This document shows positions 10,240 through 18,299 of a stretch of 64,000 bases of DNA, piece by piece. The notes below the pieces were generated by a model, which made no database searches, was not told the origin of the DNA, and worked only from the letters and a program-made list of their open reading frames with translations. Each line of letters opens with the position of its first letter. Position 1 is the stretch's first letter. This stretch comes from Planctomycetota bacterium (GTDB lineage Bacteria; Planctomycetota; B15-G4; SIAN01): the NCBI GenBank assembly GCA_016795285.1, contig JAEUIC010000041.1, forward strand, positions 94,953-158,952. The letters run 5' to 3'. Both the position numbers and the translations under genes were made by a program.

Positions 10240-11285
10240 GCTTCCGCGATCGGCCGCTCGCCCAGCTGTTCCTCGCGCGCTGGCGCGAGCTCGTGCGCGA
10301 GCCGGGCGTCCTCTTCTGGGTGTTCGGCTTCCCGATCCTGCTGGCGATCGCGCTCGGGCTCGCGTTCCGGAATCGGCCGCCAAACGCGCTCGCGATCGCG
10401 GTGGTGGAGCGGAGCGCCGACGATCCCGCCGCCGCCTCGGTGGCCGCCGCGATCGACGCGGTCGACGGCTTCGCGGCGCGCCGCGCCGAGGCCGCCGCCG
10501 CCGCCGAGCTGCTCCGCTCGGGCCGCGCGCTGCTGGTCGTCGAGCCGGGCGAGCCGCCGCGCTTCACCTTCGATCCGTCGCGCGAGGGGAGCCGGCTTGC
10601 CGAGATCGCGGTCCGCGACGCGCTCGAGTTCGCGCGCGATCCCGCCACGCGCCTCGCGACGCTCGAGACGACGGTGACCGCGCCGGGCCAGCGCTACATC
10701 GACTTCCTGCTGCCCGGCCTGCTCGGCATGAACCTGATGAGCGGCGGCGTCTGGGGCGTCGGCTGGGCGCTGGTGCTGATGCGGACGCGCAAGCTGCTGA
10801 AGCGGTTCGCCGCCACGCCGATGCGCCGCGGCGACCTGCTCCTCTCCTTCATGCTCTTCCGCGTGGTGATCTCGCTGGTCGAGGCGCTCTTCCTAGTCGC
10901 CTTCGGGATCCTCGCCTTCTCGCTTTGGCCGCGCGGCAGCTACCTCGCGGTGGCCGCCATCGTCGCCGTCTCGGCGCTCGCCTTCGCCGGCGTCGGCCTG
11001 CTGGTCGCCTCGCGCGCGCAGAACTCGCAGTCGGCGGCCGGCCTGATGAACCTCGTCACGCTGCCGATGTTCCTGCTCTCGGGCGTCTTCTTCCCGGCCG
11101 GCAATTTCCCCGACTGGATGCAGCCGGTGGTGAAGGCGCTGCCGCTCACCGCGCTGAACGACGCGCTGCGCGCCGTCATCCTCGATGGCGCGTCGCTGGC
11201 GTCGACTGCGCCGCAGATGGCCGTGCTCGGCGCGTGGGGCGCGGTCGGCTTCGCCGTCGCGCTCAAGATCTTCCGCTGGACGTGA
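10236..11285 (+). CDS. ABC-2 type transporter permease
   Basis: A 349-residue inner-membrane permease. One helix lies near residues 23-42 (VLFWVFGFPILLAIALG), then an extracytoplasmic loop of roughly 130 residues, then five C-terminal helices including the family motif GVFFPAGNFPDWMQPV. This one-plus-five layout with a large first loop is typical of ABC-2/DrrB-like exporters with a YhgE-like loop. It overlaps the ATPase gene by 4 nt (ATGA at 10236) and is the last gene of the sulfatase-ABC unit. The next gene is convergent, 37 nt away. Substrate unknown. Confidence 0.93.
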
Positions 11286-11322
11286 GCGCCGCGCGGCCAG
11301 GTGGCGCCGCGCACCCGCGGGC

Positions 11323-12528
11323 CTACAGCCCGAAGTAGAGGCCGAACGCGGCGCCCTCGCCGTCGGGCGACAGGCCGCCGAAGAAGCCCGACTGGCGCAG
11401 TCGCCCGCGCGCCGCGTCGAGCAGCGCATCGCGGCCGTTCCGCTGCTGCAGCGCCGCGCCGTTCGCCGCGCCGTAGATGTTCCCGTTCCAGAAGCCGAAC
11501 GCGACGAAGCCGAGCGCGATCGCCGCCGCGTCCTGGTCGCGCCGCGCCGCCACCACCGTCCCGCCGATCAGCACCGCATTGGTGGTGAAGGCGACGAGCG
11601 CATCGCCCGGCCGCCCGACGTAGAGCTGCCCCGCGCCCGGCAGCAGCGCCGAGAGCGTCCCGGCCACCACCTTCGACTTCTGCGGGCGCCGCTCGACGGC
11701 GTCGACGGTGGCCAGCAGGTCGGCGCGCAACGCCTCCGGCAGCGGCGCGAACCGCTCGCGAGCGGCGGCCGGTTGCTCGGCTTCGAGCGCGAGGAAGCCG
11801 GCGAGCAGCGGCGACTGCGCGGCGTCGGCGGCGCGCAACGCGGCGGCGGGGCGCGCGAGCTCCCGCTCCACCAGCGCGCGCGTCGCCTCCCGCTCGCTCG
11901 CCGGCACGATCGCCTCGACGTGGGCGAGCGCATCGCCGCGCCGCCGCGACTTCGCCAAGCAGAGCGCCGCACGCTGGTGGCAGTGCGCCGCGAACGGCGA
12001 AGCGGGGCGCGCGAAGAGCAGCCGTTCGTACTCGAGGCGCGCGTGCGCCCACTCGTGCCGATCCCACAGCGCGTCGGCGAAGGCGACCTGCGCGGCGTCG
12101 TCCTGCACGAGCGGCGACGCTTCGGCGAGCGCCTGCTGTAGCTCGCGGTCCTCGGCGCGCGGCTCCTCCTCGACGCGCGGCCCGAACAGCGCGTGGTCGG
12201 CGGGCGGATCGAGCGGGTGGCCCCACTCGTCGTGCGGGTACTCGTCGCGCTCGAAGTTGTGGTCGCGCTGCAGCCGATCGGCCGTCATCGCGAGGCCGAC
12301 CAGCGCTCCCTGCTCGGCGAGCGCCTGGCGGCCGAAGCTGCTGCAGCTCGGCTGGAAGTCGCAGTGCCACGCCCACTGGTCGCCCAAGTAGCGCTGGTAG
12401 AAACCGAGCGCCCCGTCGGCCGCCCCTTCGCCTGCGCTGGCGCAGCCGACGCCGCTGAGTGCAGCGGCAAGCGCGGCGGCCAGCGCGAGGCAGCGACCGG
12501 AGGTGCGGACGACGGGAGCGCGCGGCAT
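11323..12528 (-). CDS. Lipoprotein with a YidD-like domain, helical repeats and a C-terminal membrane module
   Basis: A 401-residue protein. A signal ends SGVGC (C29), giving a possible lipoprotein. Residues 42-90 resemble the YidD family (membrane insertion efficiency factor): FYQRYLGD, then C56 and PSC (C62), QALAEQGALVGL and DRLQR. Residues 130-280 are alanine-rich helices with TPR-like spacing. Residues 291-345 carry LPGAGQLYxGRxxDA followed by hydrophobic helices, a module often found in envelope-stress or outer-membrane-associated proteins. Classical YidD is a small cytoplasmic-side protein of about 70-90 residues, so its placement after a secretion signal is odd. It is the last gene of the five-gene minus-strand operon led by the ECF sigma factor, 25 nt after the PEGA gene. 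The YidD similarity is my reading of motifs. Confidence 0.8.
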   Translation of the reverse strand: MPRAPVVRTSGRCLALAAALAAALSGVGCASAGEGAADGALGFYQRYLGDQWAWHCDFQPSCSSFGRQALAEQGALVGLAMTADRLQRDHNFERDEYPHDEWGHPLDPPADHALFGPRVEEEPRAEDRELQQALAEASPLVQDDAAQVAFADALWDRHEWAHARLEYERLLFARPASPFAAHCHQRAALCLAKSRRRGDALAHVEAIVPASEREATRALVERELARPAAALRAADAAQSPLLAGFLALEAEQPAAARERFAPLPEALRADLLATVDAVERRPQKSKVVAGTLSALLPGAGQLYVGRPGDALVAFTTNAVLIGGTVVAARRDQDAAAIALGFVAFGFWNGNIYGAANGAALQQRNGRDALLDAARGRLRQSGFFGGLSPDGEGAAFGLYFGL

Positions 12529-12553
12529 CAGTCGCTCGGGCGTTGCGATCGGC

Positions 12554-13894
12554 TCACTCCTTCTCGAGGCGCGGGTAGATCTCGGTCACGCCGTCGGCGG
12601 ACAGCACGATCCGATCTTTCCACGGCTTCCAGCCGCGCACCACCACCTCGACCTCGATCGGCTCCGCGGCCGTCATCTCGACCAGCTCGCCGAGCCGCTG
12701 GCTCACCAGCACGCCGCCGACGCGGATCTGCACGTCCTGCGGCGCGACCGGGCCGAGGTCGCTCGGCGCGTAGATGCAGAAGCCGGCCGGCTGCTTCTGC
12801 GGCCGCGCCGCGCGCGTGTCCTGCTTCGGCCCCGGCTGCAGGTCGAGGAACTGCCCCGGCGCCACGTTGATGCGCAGGCGGCGCGTCTCGCGGCCGGCGC
12901 AGCGGATCTCGAGGTCGTGCTCGCCCGGGCTCATGCGGACCGGCACGTCGAACGCGCTGCCCTGCAGCTGGCCGTCGACGAAGAGCTGCAGCTCGGGCGT
13001 CCGCGACGGCAGCCCCTCCGGCTTGCGCAGCCGCACCCCTTGGCCGTCGAGCGCGAGCTCGATCGAGATCGCCTCGTAGCGATCGGCGGTGACCTGCACC
13101 ACGTCCTGCCACGGCTTGAACCCCTCGGCGTCGACGCGCAGCAGGTGGGGGCCCGGCGTGGTCCGCACGCGGCGCGGCGCATCGTCGAGCGCGCCCTGGA
13201 ACTGGTCGTCGAGGTAGATCTTCGCGCCGCCCGGCGTGCCGCTCACCAGCAGCCCCTGCCCCTCGATCTCGAGCTCGAGCGCGATGCGCTGGTAGATCCG
13301 CTCGTCGACGCGCAGCGTGCGCGTCCACGGCTTGCAGCCCTCGGCGCGCACCTCGATCTGGTGGTCGCCGACGCTGGTCACGAGGTAGTTGCCGTCGAGC
13401 AGCGCCGCGAGCTTGCCGTCGAGGTAGACCTCGGCACCGGCCGGCGTGATCTCGAGGCGCGCGCCTTGGCCCGCCACCTCGAGGTCGACGTTCAAGTCGC
13501 TCGGCCGGAAGCGGGTGCGCACGTCGACCGGATCGAGGAAGCGCAGCAGCGGCAGGAAGCAGCAGCAGGGCGACACGCAGACCGTGCAGACCGCCTCGTC
13601 GGCGTCGATCACGTCGACGTCGGTGCCCAACCGCACCGCCTGCCCGACCGGGTTGTAGCCCGCCTTCTCGATGGTGATCTGGTAGCTGTCGCGCTGCGTC
13701 GACAGCGTCACGCTGCTCGGCGTCGTGCGGCCGGTGTCGAGGCCGTCGACGAGGATGCGCGCGCCCGCCGGGTTCGAGCTGACCTGCACGCGGCTCTCGG
13801 TGGCGCACGCCTGCAGCAGCAGGCCGAGCAGCGCGAGGGCGACGCCGGCGATCCGGCGCGCCGCGATCCGTGTCCGTGGGCCGATGGTGCTCAT
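12554..13894 (-). CDS. PEGA-domain lipoprotein
   Basis: A 446-residue lipoprotein with lipobox LLQAC (C30). It is built of repeated PEGA-like beta-sandwich units, each with a (S/T)xPxGAxIxxDG turn and a GxHxLxxxxxGxxPW element: SSNPAGARILVDG, TPAGAEVYLDGK, TPGGAKIYLDDQ, and later ELQLFVDGQ. PEGA domains are thought to sit on the outer surface or bind cell-wall or surface-layer material. Residues 103-112 contain five cysteines in CTVCVSPCCC followed by a short hydrophobic run, unusual for this family. ATG 13894 gives a proper signal peptide; the frame remains open upstream to 14302 inside the previous gene. It lies 43 nt after the DUF4097-like gene in the sigma-factor operon. Confidence 0.88.
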   Translation of the reverse strand: MSTIGPRTRIAARRIAGVALALLGLLLQACATESRVQVSSNPAGARILVDGLDTGRTTPSSVTLSTQRDSYQITIEKAGYNPVGQAVRLGTDVDVIDADEAVCTVCVSPCCCFLPLLRFLDPVDVRTRFRPSDLNVDLEVAGQGARLEITPAGAEVYLDGKLAALLDGNYLVTSVGDHQIEVRAEGCKPWTRTLRVDERIYQRIALELEIEGQGLLVSGTPGGAKIYLDDQFQGALDDAPRRVRTTPGPHLLRVDAEGFKPWQDVVQVTADRYEAISIELALDGQGVRLRKPEGLPSRTPELQLFVDGQLQGSAFDVPVRMSPGEHDLEIRCAGRETRRLRINVAPGQFLDLQPGPKQDTRAARPQKQPAGFCIYAPSDLGPVAPQDVQIRVGGVLVSQRLGELVEMTAAEPIEVEVVVRGWKPWKDRIVLSADGVTEIYPRLEKE

Positions 13895-13937
13895 GGTTCC
13901 TTGGTCCTGTGCATTGGCGCGTCCGCCGCCGGCCGGC

Positions 13938-15251
13938 TCACGAGCCGCCGAGGCGGACGCGGAGCGGGCCACCGACGGCGGTGGCGCGCAGCTTCGCGTT
14001 CCCTGCGCCGAGCGTGAGCGTCCCGATCCGGGCGCTCCCGCTCTGCGTGATCTGGATCCCGGGCAGCGGCGCATCGAGCTGGCCGCTGCTGCTGGTGAGC
14101 TCGAGCTCGGCCGACGCGGCCGCCGGCAGCTCGAGCTCGATGCCGCCGCCCACCGCCTCGAGCGCGATCGCGCGCGGCGCACTGCCGGCGAGCTCGCCGA
14201 AGCGGGCGCGCAGCAGGCCGCCGCTCGCCTGCGCCTCCACGTCGCCGCGCAGGTCGACGAGGTCGAGCGCGAAGGCGGAGTTCTCGGCGACGACGCGCCC
14301 ACCGATGCGGGAGAGCTTCAACGGCGCGTTCGGGCTCTTCGCCTCGACGTCGCCGGTGACGTCGGAGAGGGTGATCGCCGAGAGGCTGCCCTGCAGCGTC
14401 GCGTTCCCGCCGATGGTGTGCGCCTCGATGGCGCCGCTCTTGTTGCGGACGATCAGGTGGCGAGCGACCCGCTCGACGCGGATCGGCTGGTTCTGGCCGT
14501 CGATGGTGAGGTCGCCGCCGATGTCGCTGGCGGTCACCGCGGAGAACGGCGCGACGGCGCGCGCGTCGCCGCGCACGTGGCGCAGCTCGATCGGTTGGAT
14601 GCGGTTCTCGGCGTGCGCCGAGCCGGCGCCGTCGATCACGAGCTTGTCGCCGCTGGTGCGCGCCTCGACGTGGCCGGCGACGCGCTCCGCCGTGATCGAC
14701 GCGCTCTTGTTGTGCAGCTTCGCGCCGCCGCCGAGGTCGCGCACCGCGATGGCGCCGTACTCGCCGACCACCTCGACGTCGCCGCGCACCTCGGCGACCA
14801 GCACCGAACCGAGCTTCGAGCGGACGGTGGCGCCGCGGAACGGCCCGACCACGGTCGCCGCGCCGAAGCGCAGGTCGAGCTCGAGCGAGCAGTCGGGCGG
14901 CAGCAGGACGCGCAACGTCGCCGCGAAGGAGAGCTCCTGCGCCTTCTGCTCGGCGGGCGGGAAGGTGGAGCGCAGCTCGCAGCGGCCGTCGTCGCCCGGC
15001 ACCACCTGCAGGCCGCAGAGCTCGAGGTAGCGCGTCTCGAGCGTGCCGTCGCTGCCGCTCGCCACCAGCTCGAGGCGGGCGGCGGGCGGCTGCCCGGCCG
15101 CGACCGCCTGCACGACGCAGGGGCCGAAGGAGTGGTGGAGGCGGTAGTGCGCCGCCGTCGGCAGCGGTGCGTCGACGATCCGCTCGCTCTGCGGCGCGCT
15201 CGGGCCGGCCGCGGCGAGGAGCGCGATCGCCAGATCCGCGAGCGCGCTCAT
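13938..15251 (-). CDS. Secreted DUF4097-like beta-helix protein
   Basis: A 437-residue protein with a short N-terminal hydrophobic signal (LADLAIALLAAAG). From about residue 115 it has regularly spaced short beta-strands with D-V-x-G-D-V-x-A or x-I-G-G-x-x-x type turns (VRGDVEVVGEYG, IGGDLTIDG, VTGDVEAKS, LRGDVEAQA). This is the right-handed parallel beta-helix of DUF4097/DUF2807 putative adhesins. Such proteins commonly sit next to ECF sigma and anti-sigma genes. Its ATG overlaps the anti-sigma stop (ATGA, 15248-15251), so it is translationally coupled. It is probably exported to the periplasm or surface; its molecular function is unknown. Confidence 0.82.
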   Translation of the reverse strand: MSALADLAIALLAAAGPSAPQSERIVDAPLPTAAHYRLHHSFGPCVVQAVAAGQPPAARLELVASGSDGTLETRYLELCGLQVVPGDDGRCELRSTFPPAEQKAQELSFAATLRVLLPPDCSLELDLRFGAATVVGPFRGATVRSKLGSVLVAEVRGDVEVVGEYGAIAVRDLGGGAKLHNKSASITAERVAGHVEARTSGDKLVIDGAGSAHAENRIQPIELRHVRGDARAVAPFSAVTASDIGGDLTIDGQNQPIRVERVARHLIVRNKSGAIEAHTIGGNATLQGSLSAITLSDVTGDVEAKSPNAPLKLSRIGGRVVAENSAFALDLVDLRGDVEAQASGGLLRARFGELAGSAPRAIALEAVGGGIELELPAAASAELELTSSSGQLDAPLPGIQITQSGSARIGTLTLGAGNAKLRATAVGGPLRVRLGGS

Positions 15252-16081
15252 CGGCCCGCTCCCGCGCTCGGGGCGCCGCCGCCGTGCGCCGCATCGCGCG
15301 CCGCCGCCAGCGTGGCGAGCAGCAGGACGCGCCGCTCGCTCAACGTGCGCAGCTGCTCGCGCAAGTGGCTGTGCGCCTGCGACAGCTCGAGCGCGGCGCG
15401 GCACTCGGAGAGCGCCATCTCCAGGAACGCCGCCTCCTCGAGCAGCGGGGCGAGCGATTCGTCGGCGGCCAGCGCCGGATCGGCGGCGACCTCCGCTTCG
15501 AGCGTGTCGGCGCGCGACGCGAGCGCCGTCGTCTCCGACTCCGCGCGCGCCAGCGCCGTCGCCGAGAGGAGCGCCGGATGGGGCGCCGCCGTCGCCTCGC
15601 CCTGCGATGCGAAGAAGAGCGCGAGGCCGGCGACCAGCGTCGCAGCGGCCGCCAGCAGCGGACGGAGCAGCGGGTGGAGCAGGCGGAAGCGCGGCGGCGA
15701 CTGCGGCGCGGGCGTCGCGGCGCGCGCGGCGGCGCGCACGAGATCGAGCAGCTCGGGCGGCGCGGGTCGTCGCAGCGAGCGCGCCGCGTCCGCGATCGCG
15801 CGATCGAACGCGCCGTCGAAGGCGTCGGTCTCGGCCGCGCGCGCCTTCTGCAGCAGCTCGGCGAACGGCAGCGGCGCGGGGCGCACCAGCGAGCGCGCCG
15901 CGGCGGCGTGCGCCGTGTCGGGATCGCGCGCCGCGGCGGCGATCGACTCGTAGAGCTCGGGCGGCAGCGGCCGCACCAGCGCGCGCGCGGCGTCGGCGAT
16001 CCGCCGCTCGAAGCGGGTCGGCGGGGTGCGCTCCGGATCGGGCGGGGTCGCGCCCGTGGCCCCGAGGTCACGCGAGCTCAC
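15248..16081 (-). CDS. Putative membrane anti-sigma factor with a triple cytoplasmic repeat
   Basis: A 277-residue protein with one transmembrane segment at about 137-158. About 135 residues precede it and are presumably cytoplasmic; a coiled-coil-rich part of about 115 residues follows. The N-terminal half has three copies of one motif: residues 28-47 (IADAARALVRPLPPE...), 58-77 (HAAAARSLVRPAP...) and 96-115 (IADAARSLRRPAPPE...). No HxxxCxxC zinc anti-sigma motif is present. Its start overlaps the sigma-factor coding end by 14 nt and its stop overlaps the DUF4097-like ATG. I infer an anti-sigma role from position and topology: the repeat would hold the sigma factor and the periplasmic coil would sense a signal. 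There is no recognised family domain, so the function is not certain. Confidence 0.75.
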   Translation of the reverse strand: MSSRDLGATGATPPDPERTPPTRFERRIADAARALVRPLPPELYESIAAAARDPDTAHAAAARSLVRPAPLPFAELLQKARAAETDAFDGAFDRAIADAARSLRRPAPPELLDLVRAAARAATPAPQSPPRFRLLHPLLRPLLAAAATLVAGLALFFASQGEATAAPHPALLSATALARAESETTALASRADTLEAEVAADPALAADESLAPLLEEAAFLEMALSECRAALELSQAHSHLREQLRTLSERRVLLLATLAAARDAAHGGGAPSAGAGR

Positions 16082-16616
16082 GTTCGAACCTCGCGAGGCG
16101 GCGCTTCAGGAGCGAGCGCGCGTAGTGGAGCTGCGACTTCGAGGTCCCTTCGTCGACCTCGAGCACCTTGGCGATCTCGGGATGGGTCATCCCGTCGACC
16201 GTGTGCATCACGAAGACCATCCGCGCGCGCGTCGGCAGCCGCGCGATCTCGGCGTCGACCGCGCTGCGGAAGTCCATCTCGGCGGGCGGCGGATCGTGGA
16301 TGGCGGGCGGCGGCACCTGCTCCTCGTCGTCGAAGTCGACGGTGAGCGGCCGGCGGCGCTTCGAGCGCAGCGCGAAGCGGACGGCGATCTGGTAGAGCCA
16401 GCTCTTCAGCGACCCCTCGCCGCGCCACGTCTCGATGCGGCGGAAGACGGCGACGAAGGTCTCCTGCAGGACGTCGGCCGCGTCGGCGGCGCTGCCCAAC
16501 ATCCGCTCGGCGAGGTGGAAGAGGCCGTCGGAATAGAGGCGATAGAGCTGCTCGAAGGCGCGCTCGTCTCCGCGGCGCAACCCTTCCGCCAGCTCGCTCT
16601 CCGGCGACTCCGCCAT
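16068..16616 (-). CDS. ECF-type RNA polymerase sigma factor
   Basis: A sigma70-family factor of 182 residues from ATG 16616. Region 2 includes FEQLYRLYSDGLFHLAERML, DAADVLQETFVAVFRRI and SWLYQIAVRFALRSKRR. After a linker, region 4 shows PTRARMVFVMHTVDGMTHPEIAKVLEV and ends with SQLHYARSLLKRRL, the promoter-recognition helix-turn-helix. In-frame ATGs also exist at 16637 and 16646; I chose 16616 because GAGGA lies 4 nt upstream and the ESPESELAE N-terminus is family-like. It is the first gene of a five-gene operon with the putative anti-sigma factor and three exported proteins, so it likely responds to an envelope signal and controls its own operon. It is divergent from the photolyase. Confidence 0.93.
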   Translation of the reverse strand: MAESPESELAEGLRRGDERAFEQLYRLYSDGLFHLAERMLGSAADAADVLQETFVAVFRRIETWRGEGSLKSWLYQIAVRFALRSKRRRPLTVDFDDEEQVPPPAIHDPPPAEMDFRSAVDAEIARLPTRARMVFVMHTVDGMTHPEIAKVLEVDEGTSKSQLHYARSLLKRRLARFERELA

Positions 16617-16694
16617 CGTGTCCTCGAGTACCTGCATCGCCGCCATGGAGCGCCCGGGGGGCGCCGGGGGTTGCAAGGGCTTTCCCGCCCCGGG

Positions 16695-16734
16695 GGGACG
16701 GCATGCTACGCGCCTCGACGGCGATCGCCGTCCC
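16695..16734. promoter_or_regulatory. Palindromic operator candidate between sigma-factor and photolyase genes
   Basis: A perfect 16-bp palindrome, gacggcgatcgccgtc, lies at 16717-16732, ending 17 nt before the photolyase start. An inverted pair gggacggc (16695-16702) and gccgtccc (16727-16734) overlaps it, so the region can fold either way. It may be a regulator site or a leader structure. The core gcgatcgc is common in some GC-rich genomes, so chance is possible. Confidence 0.4.
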
Positions 16735-16748
16735 GCCAGGAGCGCCGC

Positions 16749-18257
16749 TTGGAATCGCGGATCCCCGAGAGCCGCCTCACCGTCCGCAATGGCGCGCCCG
16801 CCCGCGTCGACGGCGACTACGTCCTCTACTGGTGCACCGCGGCGCGCCGCCTCGACTGGAACTACGCGCTCGACCGCGCCATCGAGTGGGCGCGCGAGTT
16901 GAAGCGGCCGCTGCTCGTCTTGGAGGGACTGCGCGTCGACTACCCGTGGGCGAGCCCGCGCCTCCACCGCTTCGTGCTGCAGGGGATGGCGGCCAACCGA
17001 GCGGCGGCCGCCGACAAGCCGCTGCTCTATCGCCCCTACGTCGAGACGAAGGCGGGGGCGGGCAAGGGGCTGCTCGCGGCGTTGGCGCGCCACGCTTGCG
17101 TCGTCATCGGCGACGACTACCCCTGCTTCTTCCTGCCGCGCATGGTCGCCGCCGCGGCGGCCGCGGTGCACGTCCGTTTCGAGACGGTCGACAGCAACGG
17201 CCTGCTGCCCGTCAACGCCTCGCCCGTGACCTTCCCGTCGGCCTACGCCTTCCGCCGCTTCTGGCAGAAGGAGATGGCCGGCGCGCTGGCCCACTTCCCG
17301 CGCCCCGATCCGTGCAAAGGCGTCGAGCTGCCGCGCCTCGCCGCGCTGCCCGCCACCGTCGAGTCGCGCTGGCCGGAGCCGAGCGGGCTCCTGCTCTCGG
17401 GCGACGTCGCCGCGATCGAGCGGCTCCCGCTGCGCGGCGCCGTCCCGCCGGCACCCTTCGACGGCGGCACGCCAGCGGCGCGTGCGGCGCTGGTCGAGTT
17501 CGTGGCGAAGAGGCTCCCGCGCTACGGCGAGGAGCGGAGCGACCCCGACGCCGACGCCGTGAGCGGCCTCTCGCCGTGGCTCCACTTCGGCCACCTCTCG
17601 ACGCACGAGGTCTTCGCCGAGGTGGCGCGGCGCGAGCAGTGGAAGCGCGGCGACCTCGGCGCCCCCAACGGCGGCAAGAAGGAGGGCTTCTGGCAGATGA
17701 GCGCCGCCGCCGAGTCGTTCCTCGACGAGCTGATCGGCTGGCGCGAGCTCGGCTTCAACTTCTGCCACCACCGTCCCGACTACGCCGAGTTCGAGTCGCT
17801 GCCCGAGTGGGCGAAGGAGACGCTGCGCCAGCACGCGCTCGACGAGCGGCTCCACACCTACTCGCTCGAGCAGTTCGCCGCCGCGCGCACCCACGACCCA
17901 GTCTGGAACGCCGCGCAGCGCGAACTGGTGACGACCGGCCGCATGCACAACTACCTGCGCATGCTCTGGGGCAAGAAGATCGTCGAGTGGACCAAGAGCC
18001 CGCAGCAAGCCGCCGAGTTCATGATCGAGCTCAACAACCGCTACGCCGTCGACGGCCGCGATCCCAACAGCTACAGCGGCATCTTCTGGGTGCTCGGCCG
18101 CTACGACCGCCCTTGGGCGCCGGAGCGCGACGTCTTCGGCGTCATCCGCTGGATGAGCAGCGCCAACACGCTGAAGAAGCTGCGCATGAAGGAGTACCTC
18201 TCGAAGTGGGGCGGTGAGGCGGGCGGGAAGCCGGCGGATGGGGTGCTGTTTCGCTGA
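16749..18257 (+). CDS. phrB: Class II deoxyribodipyrimidine photolyase
   Basis: A 502-residue light-dependent CPD repair enzyme. Class II marks include the N-terminal VLYWCTAARRLDWNYAL, the FAD-binding C-terminal half with SPWLHFGHLS, the FLDELIGWRELGFNFC segment, RMHNYLRMLWGKKI and the class II tail NNRYAVDGRDPNSYSG, then GRYDRPW and IRWMSSANTLKK. The start is TTG 16749, because AGGAG (16738-16742) lies 6 nt upstream and no in-frame ATG precedes the family N-terminus. It is divergent from the ECF sigma factor across a palindromic spacer, which raises, without proving, shared control. Light- and DNA-repair-associated neighbours of photolyases in other genomes (DUF523-DUF1722 and TIGR01777) lie 20 kb away here. 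Confidence 0.95.
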   Translation: MESRIPESRLTVRNGAPARVDGDYVLYWCTAARRLDWNYALDRAIEWARELKRPLLVLEGLRVDYPWASPRLHRFVLQGMAANRAAAADKPLLYRPYVETKAGAGKGLLAALARHACVVIGDDYPCFFLPRMVAAAAAAVHVRFETVDSNGLLPVNASPVTFPSAYAFRRFWQKEMAGALAHFPRPDPCKGVELPRLAALPATVESRWPEPSGLLLSGDVAAIERLPLRGAVPPAPFDGGTPAARAALVEFVAKRLPRYGEERSDPDADAVSGLSPWLHFGHLSTHEVFAEVARREQWKRGDLGAPNGGKKEGFWQMSAAAESFLDELIGWRELGFNFCHHRPDYAEFESLPEWAKETLRQHALDERLHTYSLEQFAAARTHDPVWNAAQRELVTTGRMHNYLRMLWGKKIVEWTKSPQQAAEFMIELNNRYAVDGRDPNSYSGIFWVLGRYDRPWAPERDVFGVIRWMSSANTLKKLRMKEYLSKWGGEAGGKPADGVLFR

Positions 18258-18299
18258 GGCGGCCCCGCTTCCTCGATCGCCGTGGCAGTGGAGCACTCC

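Noticed and set aside
16026..16748. Extension of the photolyase frame back to 16026
   Set aside because: It would run antisense through the sigma-factor gene, and a clear Shine-Dalgarno precedes the TTG at 16749.
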